Source of the DNA: Nitrobacter sp051912485
GTDB lineage: Bacteria; Pseudomonadota; Alphaproteobacteria; Rhizobiales; Xanthobacteraceae
Length of the DNA: 64,000 nt
Reading direction: 5' to 3'
NCBI RefSeq assembly: GCF_051912485.1
Contig: NZ_CP196822.1
Coordinates: forward strand, 3,472,001 to 3,536,000
In this document: piece by piece, positions 17,928-29,750 of the stretch
Numbering within the stretch: the first letter of the stretch is position 1
Layout: each line of letters starts with the position of its first letter
The notes under the pieces: generated by a model
What the model saw: only the letters and a program-made list of their open reading frames with translations
Told to the model about the DNA's origin: nothing
Databases searched by the model: none
Translations under genes and position numbers: made by a program

Positions 17928-18668
17928 TCAGTAACACCTCGACGCGGCGATCGCGTGCATGCGGCTGTCGCCGAGCACATGCGCAAGGAAATCGGCCGAG
18001 AAGAGTCTGGCGAATGCTTTGTCGCGAATGCTCAGGCCTCCGGCGTAGGCCCCGAACGCTGGCATCACCGCGCGCGCGCCGTCGCTCGCGAAACAGCGCC
18101 GCTCCATCGAACGGCCGCGCGTCGAGACCCGCGCCTTGGGATGCAGGTGACCTGCGATTTCACCGAAAGCACCGGTCGGCTCATGGCGGAATACGATCTC
18201 ACCCATCGCAACTTCTTCGGCGACAACGCCCCCGAGATCGGATGGCAACGCTGGATCGTGATTGCCGGAAATCCAGATCCAGTCGCGGCGCGCCTGCAAA
18301 GCGGACAACGCCTCGCGATCCTGCGCTGACAGGCGTTCATGCGCTTCGCGATCGTGAAAGCTGTCGCCGAGCGCGATCACCGTACGCGGATCGAACCGTG
18401 CGATGACCGCGGCGAGACGACCGAGCGTTGCAACCGTGTCGTATGGTGGCAGCAGCACGCCGCGGCTGCCGAAGCTCGAGCCCTTTTCAAGATGCAGGTC
18501 GGAGACGACGAGCAGGCGCTCATTTTCCCAGAACAGCGCGCCCGAGAGATCGGCCACAAAATCGACGGCCGCAACTCGCAGGGGCGAGCCGGGCAGGGCA
18601 TCGTTGATGGCAAGCACGCTCAAGAGATGATCCGAATCGGAAAGAGGCTCGTCGCTTTCATAGATCAT
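17928..18668 (-). CDS. pdeM: Ligase-associated DNA damage response endonuclease PdeM
   Basis: Calcineurin-like metallophosphoesterase of 246 residues. The metal-binding motifs are all visible in order: SDLHLEKG, GDSFHDRE, GNHDPALP and GHLHPKA. This subfamily travels with Lhr-type helicases and DNA ligases in alphaproteobacteria and is thought to act in DNA repair. It lies about 50 bases downstream of the lhr-like gene on the same strand, so both are probably one operon. ATG at 18668 has GGAAGA ten bases upstream. Confidence 0.92.
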   Translation of the reverse strand: MIYESDEPLSDSDHLLSVLAINDALPGSPLRVAAVDFVADLSGALFWENERLLVVSDLHLEKGSSFGSRGVLLPPYDTVATLGRLAAVIARFDPRTVIALGDSFHDREAHERLSAQDREALSALQARRDWIWISGNHDPALPSDLGGVVAEEVAMGEIVFRHEPTGAFGEIAGHLHPKARVSTRGRSMERRCFASDGARAVMPAFGAYAGGLSIRDKAFARLFSADFLAHVLGDSRMHAIAASRCY

Positions 18669-18719
18669 GTGAACGATCTTCCGAAAAGAGCGCGGGCCAT
18701 GGAAACACGGCAAAATATA

Positions 18720-21344
18720 TCACCGTTCCATCGCTTCCTTGACAAGGCTCTCGGCGGCTTCGGCCAGCAGTTCGTCGGACGCCTCGCCATAGACCGCCTC
18801 ACGGCCGATCTCCAGCATCACCGGCACCGCGAGCGGCGAAATGTGGTCGAGCGGCTTGTGAGTGATGCGGCCCTTGATCCGCGCCAGCATATCGCTCAGG
18901 CGGCGAATATCCAGCAGTCCGGTCGCGGCATCCGCGCGCGCCGCACGCAACAAGACATGATCGGGCTGATGCTTGCGCAGCACGTCGTAGACGAGATCGG
19001 TCGAGAATAGCACTTGGCGGCGGCTCTTTTCCTCGCCAGTGAAGCGGCGCGCAATCAGCCCCGAGATGATCGCGCAACTGCGGAACGTGCGCTTCATCAG
19101 CGCGGATTCCGCAAGCCATGCCTCGAGATCGTCGCCCAGCATGTCCGGATCGAACAGCGCGCCGAGATCAAGCCGGCGCTGCTTGATCATGGCGGAGGCA
19201 TCGCCGAGCATCCAGATCGCAAGCGCATACTCATTGGCGACGAAGCCGAGCGGCCGCACGCGCATCCGCTCCAGTCGCCGCGTCAAGAGCATGCCAAGCG
19301 TCTGGTGCGCGAGCCGCCCCTCGAACGGATAGCAAACAAGGTAATGCTTGTCGGCGCGCGGAAAGGTCTCGACGATCATCTCGCGCGCATGCGGCACACG
19401 CGAGAACGAAGCCTGCAGCGACAGCCATTCCCGCACCTGATCCGGCAAGCCATTCCATGCGCGCTTGTCGTCGAGCAGATTGCGAACCCGTTCGGCGAGA
19501 TAGGTCGAGAGCGGAAACTTGCCGCCCATGTAGGACGGCACTTTCGGACTCTCGTCATTGGCGCGCGAGACGTAAACCTGATCTTCGACCAGCGCCTCGT
19601 AGCGCACGATCTCGCCGCCGAACACGAAGGTGTCGCCGACGACGAGGCCTTCGATAAAATATTCCTCGATCTCGCCGAGCATGCGGCCGCCGCGCGCGAT
19701 CACGCCGGTCGAGCCTTTACCCCCGTTTTGGCCGCCGCGCCGCGAGCGCACCAGCTTCACCTTCAGCATCGCCTCCTCGACGATGGTGCCGACGTTGAGG
19801 CGATAACTTTGCCGCACCTTCGGATTGGCGACGCGCCAGCGGCCTTCCTTGTCCTGCCTGATGCGGGCGAAACGCTCATAGCTTTTCAGCGCATAACCGC
19901 CGGTGGCGACGAAATCGATCACGTCGTCGAAGTCGGCGCGGGTCAGCGCCGCATAGGGTGCTGCGGTCCGCACCTCGTCGTAAAGCTGATCGGCATGGAA
20001 CGGCTCGCCGCAGGCGCGGCCCATAACATGCTGCGCCAGCACATCAAGTGCACCTGTGCGCAGTGGCGGCGTATCCTGCGCGTTCTCGTTCACCGCATCG
20101 ATGGCGACGCGACATTCCAGCACCTCGAACCGATTGGCCGGCACCAGCACCGCGCGCGAGGCTTCATCAAGACGGTGATTGGCGCGGCCGATCCGCTGCA
20201 TCAGCCGCGATGCGCCTTTCGGCGCGCCGATGTTGATGACGAGATCGACATCGCCCCAGTCGACGCCGAGATCGAGCGACGAAGTGCAGACCACGCCGCG
20301 CAAACGACCCTCCGTCATCGCCTGCTCCACCTTGCGGCGCTGCGCGACATCGAGCGAGCCGTGATGCAGCGCGATGGCGAGGCCGTCGTCGTTGATGCGC
20401 CAGAGATCCTGGAACAGCATCTCGGCCTGGCTGCGGGTGTTGACAAACACCAGCGTGGTCTTGTTGCGCTTGATGAGATCGTAAATCTCGGCCAGCGCGT
20501 GGCGCGCCGAATGCCCGGCCCACGGCAGCCGCTCGCTTGTATCGAGCATTTCCACGACCGGCGCGGCCGCACCGCCGGCCACGACGATGTCGGCGGATAC
20601 GCCTTGGTCTTTGGGTTGCGGCACCAGAAACCGCGCCAGCGACTCCGGCTCCGCCACCGTCGCGGACAATCCGATCGTGCGCAACCGCGGCGCGAGCCGC
20701 CAGAGCCGCGCCAACGCGAGCGACAGCAGGTCACCGCGCTTTGAGGTCACCAGCGCATGCAATTCGTCGAGCACGACTCGCTTCAGCGAGGAAAACAGAA
20801 AAGGCGCATCGTCAGAGGCGAGCAATAGCGCCATCTGCTCCGGCGTCGTCAGCAGGATATCCGGCGGATAGCGCCGTTGCCGCTGCCGCCTCGATACCGG
20901 TGTATCGCCTGTGCGGGTCTCGACCTTGATCGGCAGCCTCATCTCGGCGATCGGCGCTTCCAAGTTGCGGGCGATATCGACCGCGAGCGCCTTCAGCGGC
21001 GAAATGTAGAGGGTGTGGAGACCTTTGGTCAGACTTCCCTCTCCCCGCGCAGGAGAAGGAAAGTCAGAAATCTCTACCAGAGTCGGCAGAAATCCGGCCA
21101 GCGTCTTGCCGGCGCCGGTGGGCGCGATCAGCAGCGTCGAACGGCCCTCGCGCGCCTTTCGCAGCAATGCCAGTTGATGCGCGCGCGGCGACCAGCCACG
21201 TGCGCCGAACCACCGCAGGAATACATCCGGCAGTACGTCGGCGAAGGCTGGCGGCAGCGGCGCGGGCTGTTCCACATCTCCACAGGTAAGCCGCTGGGCG
21301 CGCCGGGTCGAGAGGCGCGTCGGTGAATCAGGCGAATCGCGCAT
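18720..21344 (-). CDS. lhr: Ligase-associated DNA damage response DEXH-box helicase (Lhr family)
   Basis: An SF2 helicase of about 874 residues: Walker A APTGAGKT, Ia ISPLKALAVD, II DELH, III SATV, and motifs V-VI CTSSLDLGVDWGDVD and QRIGRANHR, followed by the Lhr C-terminal domains. It unwinds or remodels nucleic acid in a repair context together with PdeM. The usual partner DNA ligase is not next to it. Start is either ATG 21344 or TTG 21365; the latter has AGGGAC just upstream. Between motifs I and Ia a palindromic DNA repeat is translated as FPSPARGEG, an in-frame insertion in a variable loop. Confidence 0.93.
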   Translation of the reverse strand: MRDSPDSPTRLSTRRAQRLTCGDVEQPAPLPPAFADVLPDVFLRWFGARGWSPRAHQLALLRKAREGRSTLLIAPTGAGKTLAGFLPTLVEISDFPSPARGEGSLTKGLHTLYISPLKALAVDIARNLEAPIAEMRLPIKVETRTGDTPVSRRQRQRRYPPDILLTTPEQMALLLASDDAPFLFSSLKRVVLDELHALVTSKRGDLLSLALARLWRLAPRLRTIGLSATVAEPESLARFLVPQPKDQGVSADIVVAGGAAAPVVEMLDTSERLPWAGHSARHALAEIYDLIKRNKTTLVFVNTRSQAEMLFQDLWRINDDGLAIALHHGSLDVAQRRKVEQAMTEGRLRGVVCTSSLDLGVDWGDVDLVINIGAPKGASRLMQRIGRANHRLDEASRAVLVPANRFEVLECRVAIDAVNENAQDTPPLRTGALDVLAQHVMGRACGEPFHADQLYDEVRTAAPYAALTRADFDDVIDFVATGGYALKSYERFARIRQDKEGRWRVANPKVRQSYRLNVGTIVEEAMLKVKLVRSRRGGQNGGKGSTGVIARGGRMLGEIEEYFIEGLVVGDTFVFGGEIVRYEALVEDQVYVSRANDESPKVPSYMGGKFPLSTYLAERVRNLLDDKRAWNGLPDQVREWLSLQASFSRVPHAREMIVETFPRADKHYLVCYPFEGRLAHQTLGMLLTRRLERMRVRPLGFVANEYALAIWMLGDASAMIKQRRLDLGALFDPDMLGDDLEAWLAESALMKRTFRSCAIISGLIARRFTGEEKSRRQVLFSTDLVYDVLRKHQPDHVLLRAARADAATGLLDIRRLSDMLARIKGRITHKPLDHISPLAVPVMLEIGREAVYGEASDELLAEAAESLVKEAMER
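21034..21063 (-). repeat. Palindromic repeat translated in frame inside lhr
   Basis: On the minus strand TTCCTTCTCCTGCGCGGGGA followed by GAGGGAAG forms an imperfect CTCTCC...GGAGAG palindrome, coding SPARGEG. A related intergenic copy lies at 36242-36264. Confidence 0.6.
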
Positions 21345-21530
21345 ACCGTGCGCGCTCGGGATCAAGCGTCCCTACTGGCGCCCGAGACAACCTCAGCTGT
21401 TCAAGCATATTGAAAACGCTAGAATTTTTTAGAATCCCGGCACGGTTTCCAAGCCAGTGTGACCGCCGCACCACAGACAAATCGCGCGCCTGCGCGTACA
21501 TTTCTGCGGTCATAGTCCATGGGGTCGATA

Positions 21531-22937
21531 ATGAAAAAGATTTTGCTCGGTGTTCTGCTTGCCAGCACTGCGATGAGCGCCGCCCAGGCAGCGGATCTTG
21601 CGGCACGGCCCTACACCAAGGCTCCTGTGATGGCGGCCCCGGTCTATGACTGGACTGGATTTTATCTCGGCGTGAACGCCGGGATCGGACTCGGCCGGGA
21701 CCGAACTGGGCACGATGCTCCCGGAGCTTTAGCAGATTCGACTTACCTTCAACCGCTTGGCGCGCTGGGCGGCGGCCAGATCGGCTATAACTGGCAAACC
21801 AATTCGTTCCTGGGTCCGTTGGTCCTCGGTGTCGAGGCCGATATCCAGGGCGCCGACATGAACGACAGGTACCCGAGTCTCCTCGACCCACGCTTCGTTC
21901 CCAACAACACCTATAGTCAGCAACTCGACTGGTTCGGCACGGTTCGCGGCCGCATCGGTCTCGCGACCGGTCCCGTCCTGACTTATGTTACTGCTGGCTA
22001 CGCCTACGGCAATGTCAGAACCACTGTCACGGAAAACGGGGTGGCGTCGTCAGTGGGCGGCGGCCGCAGTGGCTGGACCTGGGGCAGCGGCGTGGAAGCC
22101 GCGCTGGGCGGCAACTGGACCGGCAAGATCGAATATCTTTGGCTGGACCTCGGCAACAGGACTGACGCACTGGCATTCGCCGGCGAGTCGCTTCGCAGCG
22201 AATACCGTGAAAACATCTTCCGCGTCGGCCTGAACTATCGCATCGGCGGCAACAGCAACTATACGCCCGTCGTGGTCGCGAACTGGACCGGGTTCTACCT
22301 CGGCGGCAATCTCGGCGCCGGCACCGGCCGCGACCGCAGTTCGGTGCTCGATCCCTTCAGCGGGACCAGCGAGAGCTTCAATCTCGCTCCGGACGGCATC
22401 AACGGGGGCGTCCAGGCCGGTTACAACTGGCAAGCCGGCAACTGGGTGTACGGTCTCGAAACCGACATCCATGCCTCCGCACAGGAAGACAACAAGACCT
22501 GCTTGGCGACGTGCTCCGCTACCGGCAGTCTCGCCTATGATGCCAAGCTGCCATGGTTTGGCACCGTACGCGGCCGCTTTGGCTACTCAGTCGGCTCGAC
22601 CCTGTTCTACGCCACCGGCGGTTTCGCCTACGGCGGTGTGAAGACAGACATCACGGCATCGGGTGTCGGTGTTCCGACCCAGACGATTTCTCTGTCACAG
22701 ACCAGGACCGGCTGGACGGCCGGCGCCGGCATCGAAACGCCCTTCACTTTCCTGAACCTGTTCGGACCGAACTGGACTGCCAAGACCGAATATCTGTATG
22801 TCGATCTCGGCAAGTCCACCAACGGCTTCGACGTCGTCGGGGCCGGGGCGGGCGTACTGACGACCGAGGTCAAGGAACACATCTTCCGCACCGGCCTGAA
22901 CTATCACTTCAACACGCCGGTGGTTGCGAGATACTGA
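21531..22937 (+). CDS. Outer membrane protein with two tandem Omp31-like beta-barrel domains
   Basis: 468 residues with a cleavable signal (MKKILLGVLLASTAMSAAQA). Two homologous barrels follow: the first opens VYDWTGFYLGVNAG, the second VANWTGFYLGGNLG, each ending in a repeated segment before an aromatic C-terminal strand (IFRVGLNYRIGG and IFRTGLNYHF). Single-barrel relatives are common, so this is a fusion of two units. Probably outer-membrane structural or porin-like; no ligand is evident. ATG at 21531 after GGGGTCGATA; the earlier in-frame ATG at 21519 is less likely. Followed by a strong terminator. Confidence 0.93.
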   Translation: MKKILLGVLLASTAMSAAQAADLAARPYTKAPVMAAPVYDWTGFYLGVNAGIGLGRDRTGHDAPGALADSTYLQPLGALGGGQIGYNWQTNSFLGPLVLGVEADIQGADMNDRYPSLLDPRFVPNNTYSQQLDWFGTVRGRIGLATGPVLTYVTAGYAYGNVRTTVTENGVASSVGGGRSGWTWGSGVEAALGGNWTGKIEYLWLDLGNRTDALAFAGESLRSEYRENIFRVGLNYRIGGNSNYTPVVVANWTGFYLGGNLGAGTGRDRSSVLDPFSGTSESFNLAPDGINGGVQAGYNWQAGNWVYGLETDIHASAQEDNKTCLATCSATGSLAYDAKLPWFGTVRGRFGYSVGSTLFYATGGFAYGGVKTDITASGVGVPTQTISLSQTRTGWTAGAGIETPFTFLNLFGPNWTAKTEYLYVDLGKSTNGFDVVGAGAGVLTTEVKEHIFRTGLNYHFNTPVVARY

Positions 22938-22960
22938 TCGCAACGGATTTGAACCTTCAA

Positions 22961-22992
22961 AGCCCCGGCCGAAAGGCCGGGGCTTTTCTTTT
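22961..22992 (+). terminator. Intrinsic terminator of the double-barrel OMP gene
   Basis: Stem AGCCCCGGCC, loop GAAA, stem GGCCGGGGCT, then TTTCTTTT. Perfect ten-pair stem with a T-rich tail. Confidence 0.92.
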
Positions 22993-23018
22993 ACGGATGC
23001 CGAAATAATCTTCGCGTC

Positions 23019-23570
23019 ATGCCCGATCCCCTGATCCGAATCGCCGATGAAGCCGATCTCTCCGCCGTCACCGGAATCTATGATCATGCCGTGCGTTTCG
23101 GGACCGCGACCTTCGAGCTTGTTCCGCCCGATCTCGCCGAGATGACACGGCGCTTTGCCGCGCTCCGGGACGGCGGCTTTCCTTATCTGGTCGCGGAGCT
23201 GGCGGGGGCCGTAGTCGGCTATGCCTATGCCGGTCCCTACCGGCCGCGGCCGGCCTATCGCTTCACCGTGGAGAACTCGATCTATCTGGCGCCATCCATC
23301 CATCGCCGCGGCGTCGGGATACAGTTGCTGCGCCGCCTGATCACCGAATGCGGGGCGCGCGGTTATCGCCAGATGATCGCCGTGATCGGCGACTCCGCCA
23401 ATGCGGGATCGATTGGCGTGCACGCGCGCGCGGGCTTCGAGATGATCGGCACCCATCCCTCGGTTGGCCTCAAGTTCGGTCGCTGGCTCGACACGGTGAT
23501 GATGCAGCTCGCGCTCGGCGACGGCAGCGCGACGATTCCCGCAAGCCACGCGGCGCACATCCCGGATTGA
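23019..23570 (+). CDS. GNAT N-acetyltransferase, phosphinothricin acetyltransferase-like
   Basis: 183 residues of the GNAT fold. The acetyl-CoA loop is visible as RRGVGIQLLRRLI (R/Q-x-x-G-x-G/A pattern), and the Pat-type features GIYDHAVRFGTATFE at the start, AYAGPYRPRPAYRFTVENS in the middle and VGLKFGRWLDTVMMQ at the end are present. Enzymes of this group acetylate glufosinate or methionine derivatives; the true substrate is uncertain. It follows the OMP terminator and is likely its own unit. Confidence 0.9.
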   Translation: MPDPLIRIADEADLSAVTGIYDHAVRFGTATFELVPPDLAEMTRRFAALRDGGFPYLVAELAGAVVGYAYAGPYRPRPAYRFTVENSIYLAPSIHRRGVGIQLLRRLITECGARGYRQMIAVIGDSANAGSIGVHARAGFEMIGTHPSVGLKFGRWLDTVMMQLALGDGSATIPASHAAHIPD

Positions 23571-23778
23571 CGGAGAAACATCTCGACGGTTCCGCTGCCT
23601 GCACCTGCGCGGCGGCCGCGAGCTCGCGCGCGAAAACGCTATAGCGCGCTACCCTACCCCCGGCTTCGGCTTCGGGTGGTCCCGCCGCGACGGGCCGCCG
23701 CACTTGCGCGCCCCGATCCGCAATTCCCATGTTCTGTGATGCCGGCCCGATATTCCGGGCGGCGGCTTGAGGAGCTCG

Positions 23779-24713
23779 ATGAATTATTTTCGCACTGCGA
23801 TCCTGCTGGCAGGCCTCACCGGCCTGTTCATGGGCGTGGGCTATCTGATCGGCGGCGCCACTGGGGCGATGATCGCGCTCGCTGTCGCGGCCGCGACCAA
23901 TATCTTCGCCTACTGGAACTCCGACCGCATGGTGCTGTCGGTGTACGGCGTCACGAGGTCGACGCCGGCACCGCGCCCGACCTGCACCGGCTGGTGGCCG
24001 AACTCGCCGAGCGCGCCGGCCTGCCGATGCCGCGTGTCTTCCTGATGGACAATCCGCAGCCCAACGCCTTCGCCACCGGCCGCAATCCGGAGAACGCCGC
24101 CGTCGCTGTGACCACAGGTCTCGTGCAGTCCCTGCGCCGCGAGGAACTGGCGGGCGTGATCGCGCATGAACTCGCGCATATCAAGCATCACGACACGCTG
24201 CTGATGACGATCACGGCGACATTTGCAGGCGCGATCTCGATGCTGGCACAGTTCGGCATGTTCTTCGGCGCCGGCAACCGCGATAACAACGGGCCCGGCA
24301 TCATCGGTTCGCTGGCGATGATGATCCTCGCGCCGCTCGGCGCCATGCTAGTGCAGATGGCGATCAGCCGGACCCGCGAATACGCAGCCGACGACATGGG
24401 CGCGCGCATCTGCGGCCAGCCGATGTGGCTCGCCTCGGCGCTCGCCAAGATCGACGATGCCGCGCATCAGGTGCCGAACATGGAAGCGGAGCGCGCACCG
24501 GCTACCGCGCACATGTTCATCATCAATCCGCTGTCGGGACGCGGCATGGATAATCTGTTCGCAACCCATCCCTCGACCGAAAATCGTATCGCGGCGTTGC
24601 AGAGGCTGACCTCGCAGTTCGGCGGCACCTCTACGCCGCCCGCATCGCCTCCCGGCGACTCAGGCGGTCCGTGGGGCGGACAGGGACCTTCGCGTCGCGG
24701 TCCTTGGGGCTGA
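23779..24713 (+). pseudogene. htpX: Membrane zinc protease HtpX, split by a one-base frameshift
   Basis: HtpX degrades misfolded inner-membrane proteins. The N-terminal part (MNYFRTAILLAGLTGLFMGV onward, two helices) starts at 23779 with GAGGAG upstream. It reads to SDRMVLSVYG and then leaves frame at about 23950, where one base seems missing: GGCG-TCAC for the expected GGCGCTCAC. The other frame continues HEVDAGTAPDLHRLVAEL through the zinc motif HELAHIKHHD and REYAADDMGA to the normal end at 24713. No typical slippery site is seen. It is either a sequencing error or a recent inactivation. Confidence refers to the gene identity; which of the two applies is open. Confidence 0.9.
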
Positions 24714-24871
24714 TGCGCTTTTCTGCACGAATAAAATAAGTCGCGCGACATGAGTTGCCGGTTCAACGGCCGCGGCCATTTCAGCTGCGGCCAATCGACC
24801 TGCATGCGTTGCCTTGTCACCATGTCCGGAATCGGCTTCGTGGGACTCTCCGCCAAGGAGATCATTCGGAA

Positions 24872-25954
24872 ATGCTTAAGTCGATTGCGGCGCTCGCCGG
24901 AGCGATGATGTTGTTGGGCACGGCCTCTGCCCATGCGGACGCCACCATTCCTGGCAAGGACATTGCCAACACCAGGGACAATGCGCTGCTGAAGCGTTAC
25001 GAAGGCTCCTTCATCGTGAGCTACGAGAAACTCGCCTTCACCGATTTCAAGGTGCCGCTGTCGAAGCTTGAAAAGGCCGGCGACGATCAGCGCGATCGCA
25101 TGAACAATCAGGTGTTTAGGCCGAAGGAGGAAATCGAGGTTGAGGGCGCACGCACGCGTATTGCTTATCTGCTGCCGGTCGAACGCTCACCGCTCGAAGT
25201 GTTGCGTAACTATCAGGACGTCGTGAAGGCAGCCGGCGGCGAGATGCTCTACGCCTGCAAGGGCGAGGAGTGCGGCGGCGCGCCGGATCGTTCCAGCGAT
25301 GGCGGCGGCGGCGACATGAGCCTGATGATGTACTTCTTCCATGCCGGGCAGTTGAAGGACGCCGACTTCTCCAACGGCAAGTGCGCGCTCGCGTCTAGCA
25401 TCGACGGTCAGCGGTTTTTCGCTGCGAAAATTCCGCAAGACGGCGGCGACGCCTACGTCACGGTGCAGACCTTCCAGGTCAAGGACGATCTGTACTGCAA
25501 GGCGTTCAACGAACGCACAGTGGCGCTGGTCCATATCGTCGAGCCGAAGCCGCGCGAGCAGAAGATGGTGGTGGTGAAGGCCGACCAGATGGCGCGGAGC
25601 ATCGGGGCTACCGGCCGCGTCGCGCTCTACGGCATCTTCTTCGACACAGCCAAGGCCGACCTCAAGCCGGAATCGAATCCGACATTGGCCGAGATCACCG
25701 GGCTGCTCAGTGCCGATCCGAAGCTCGCGGTGCTGATCGTCGGCCACACCGACAATCAGGGGGCGTTCGACTACAACCTCGACCTGTCGCGCCGCCGCGC
25801 CGAGGCCGTGGTGAAGACACTGGCGGCGAACTTCAGGATCGACCCGAGGCGGCTGCGCGCCGCCGGGGTGGGCATGATGGCGCCGGCAGCCTCGAACGAC
25901 GCAGAGGACGGCCGGGCCAAGAATCGCCGGGTGGAAGTAGTCAAGCTGAACTGA
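24872..25954 (+). CDS. DUF4892/OmpA-like outer membrane protein
   Basis: 360 residues with a signal peptide (MLKSIAALAGAMMLLGTASA). The central part contains a DUF4892-like module with paired cysteines (YACKGEECGG), and the C-terminal OmpA/MotB domain includes the peptidoglycan-binding motif HTDNQGAFDYNLDLSRRRAE and NRRVEV. Such proteins tether the outer membrane to the cell wall; the exact function is unknown. ATG at 24872; an upstream in-frame ATG at 24755 would break the signal peptide. Confidence 0.9.
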   Translation: MLKSIAALAGAMMLLGTASAHADATIPGKDIANTRDNALLKRYEGSFIVSYEKLAFTDFKVPLSKLEKAGDDQRDRMNNQVFRPKEEIEVEGARTRIAYLLPVERSPLEVLRNYQDVVKAAGGEMLYACKGEECGGAPDRSSDGGGGDMSLMMYFFHAGQLKDADFSNGKCALASSIDGQRFFAAKIPQDGGDAYVTVQTFQVKDDLYCKAFNERTVALVHIVEPKPREQKMVVVKADQMARSIGATGRVALYGIFFDTAKADLKPESNPTLAEITGLLSADPKLAVLIVGHTDNQGAFDYNLDLSRRRAEAVVKTLAANFRIDPRRLRAAGVGMMAPAASNDAEDGRAKNRRVEVVKLN

Positions 25955-26286
25955 CGGCTACCCGTCCGCCGCATTCATAACCTGCGACGTCAGCGCGCGC
26001 TGACGTCGCCCCGAGATCGTTGACCTAAGATCGTGCGGCGAATTCGCCGCGCCGCTTCGCTGGATCCGACAATAAAGTTAGCGATCCAAGCCAGCCCAGG
26101 TCCCCGGTTCTCAACGGGCCGAAGTCGCGGGCAAACAAAGACTTGGCGCCCGCAAAAATCTTTGGAACCAAAGATTGGGGTACGGCGTTTCGTTCCGATT
26201 GTGACTTGGTATGCGGTGTCCTTGGGATCACCCCGGCAGACCGGCTACCCAACGACCCTGTCCGTTCAATGCTGGAGAAGCAAAGT
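25955..26286. promoter_or_regulatory. Gap before the hybrid kinase, with a perfect 26-base palindrome at 25984-26009
   Basis: Two arms GCGACGTCAGC and GCTGACGTCGC flank GCGC, making a perfect inverted repeat of 26 bases just after the OmpA-like stop. No T-run follows, so it is more likely an operator or an mRNA-stabilising hairpin than a terminator. The rest of the gap shows no gene. Confidence 0.55.
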
Positions 26287-29091
<2,805 letters not shown>

Positions 29092-29267
29092 AGCATACCA
29101 ACACAATTGATGTCATCATTGGCGTCATCCCCGCGAAACGCGAAGGACAACGATACAGCCGACGCGATATTGTTCCATAGGAAGCCGCATTTTGCAGGCG
29201 AAAACCGGCGGAACGAATACTCTTGCCGGGACTTCTCCTCCGCACATTCATGATCGGAGGAAACTTC

Positions 29268-29684
29268 ATGATCCGTCGCGTTATTGGAACTGCCGCAATT
29301 GCGGTCGCATTGGTGCTTCCAGTGTCTGCCATCGCACAGGGCGTGCCAGGCGGCATCGAGCGGGGTGCCCGCGAGGGTGAACGGGCCGCTGGACCGGTTG
29401 GTGCCGTCGTCGGCGGCACGATCGGCGGAGTTGTTGGCGGCGTAGCCGGCGTACTCGGCGTCGATCAGCGTCCGCGCTTCCACCATTATGTGGTTGAGCA
29501 GCACCGTCCGTCCTACCACTATCGTGAGGACGTTCGCGTCGGTGCAGTTCTGCCGGAAGCCGGCGTGACCTATTATGAGGTGCCGGCCGAATACGGCGCG
29601 GCTCAGTACCGATACACTGTGGTGAACGATCGGACCGTTCTGGTTGATCCCAGGACCCACCGGATCGTCGACGTCATCGAGTAA
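29268..29684 (+). CDS. Secreted DUF1236-like protein with a glycine-zipper segment
   Basis: 138 residues: signal peptide (IGTAAIAVALVLPVSAIAQ), a Gly-rich amphipathic segment (GAVVGGTIGGVVGGVAGVLG) that could insert in or self-associate at a membrane, then a domain with VGAVLPEAGVTYYEVP and TVVNDRTVLVDPRTHRIVDV, the DUF1236 signature. This family is common in Bradyrhizobium; its function is unknown. ATG at 29268 preceded by GGAGG. An earlier ATG in the same frame (29223) lies upstream of the ribosome site. Confidence 0.85.
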   Translation: MIRRVIGTAAIAVALVLPVSAIAQGVPGGIERGAREGERAAGPVGAVVGGTIGGVVGGVAGVLGVDQRPRFHHYVVEQHRPSYHYREDVRVGAVLPEAGVTYYEVPAEYGAAQYRYTVVNDRTVLVDPRTHRIVDVIE

Positions 29685-29705
29685 CGCTGCCGTATAATGC
29701 AGGAA

Positions 29706-29737
29706 GAGGCTGCCTTCGCAGGCGGCCTCTTTTCTGT
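29706..29737 (+). terminator. Intrinsic terminator after the DUF1236-like gene
   Basis: Stem GAGGCTGCC / GGCGGCCTC (one G-T pair) around TTCGCA, followed by TTTTCTGTTT. Confidence 0.8.
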
Positions 29738-29750
29738 TTGGCGCACGGCG

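Noticed and set aside
23940..23960. Programmed frameshifting in htpX
   Set aside because: No slippery heptamer or strong downstream pseudoknot is visible; an error or mutation is simpler.
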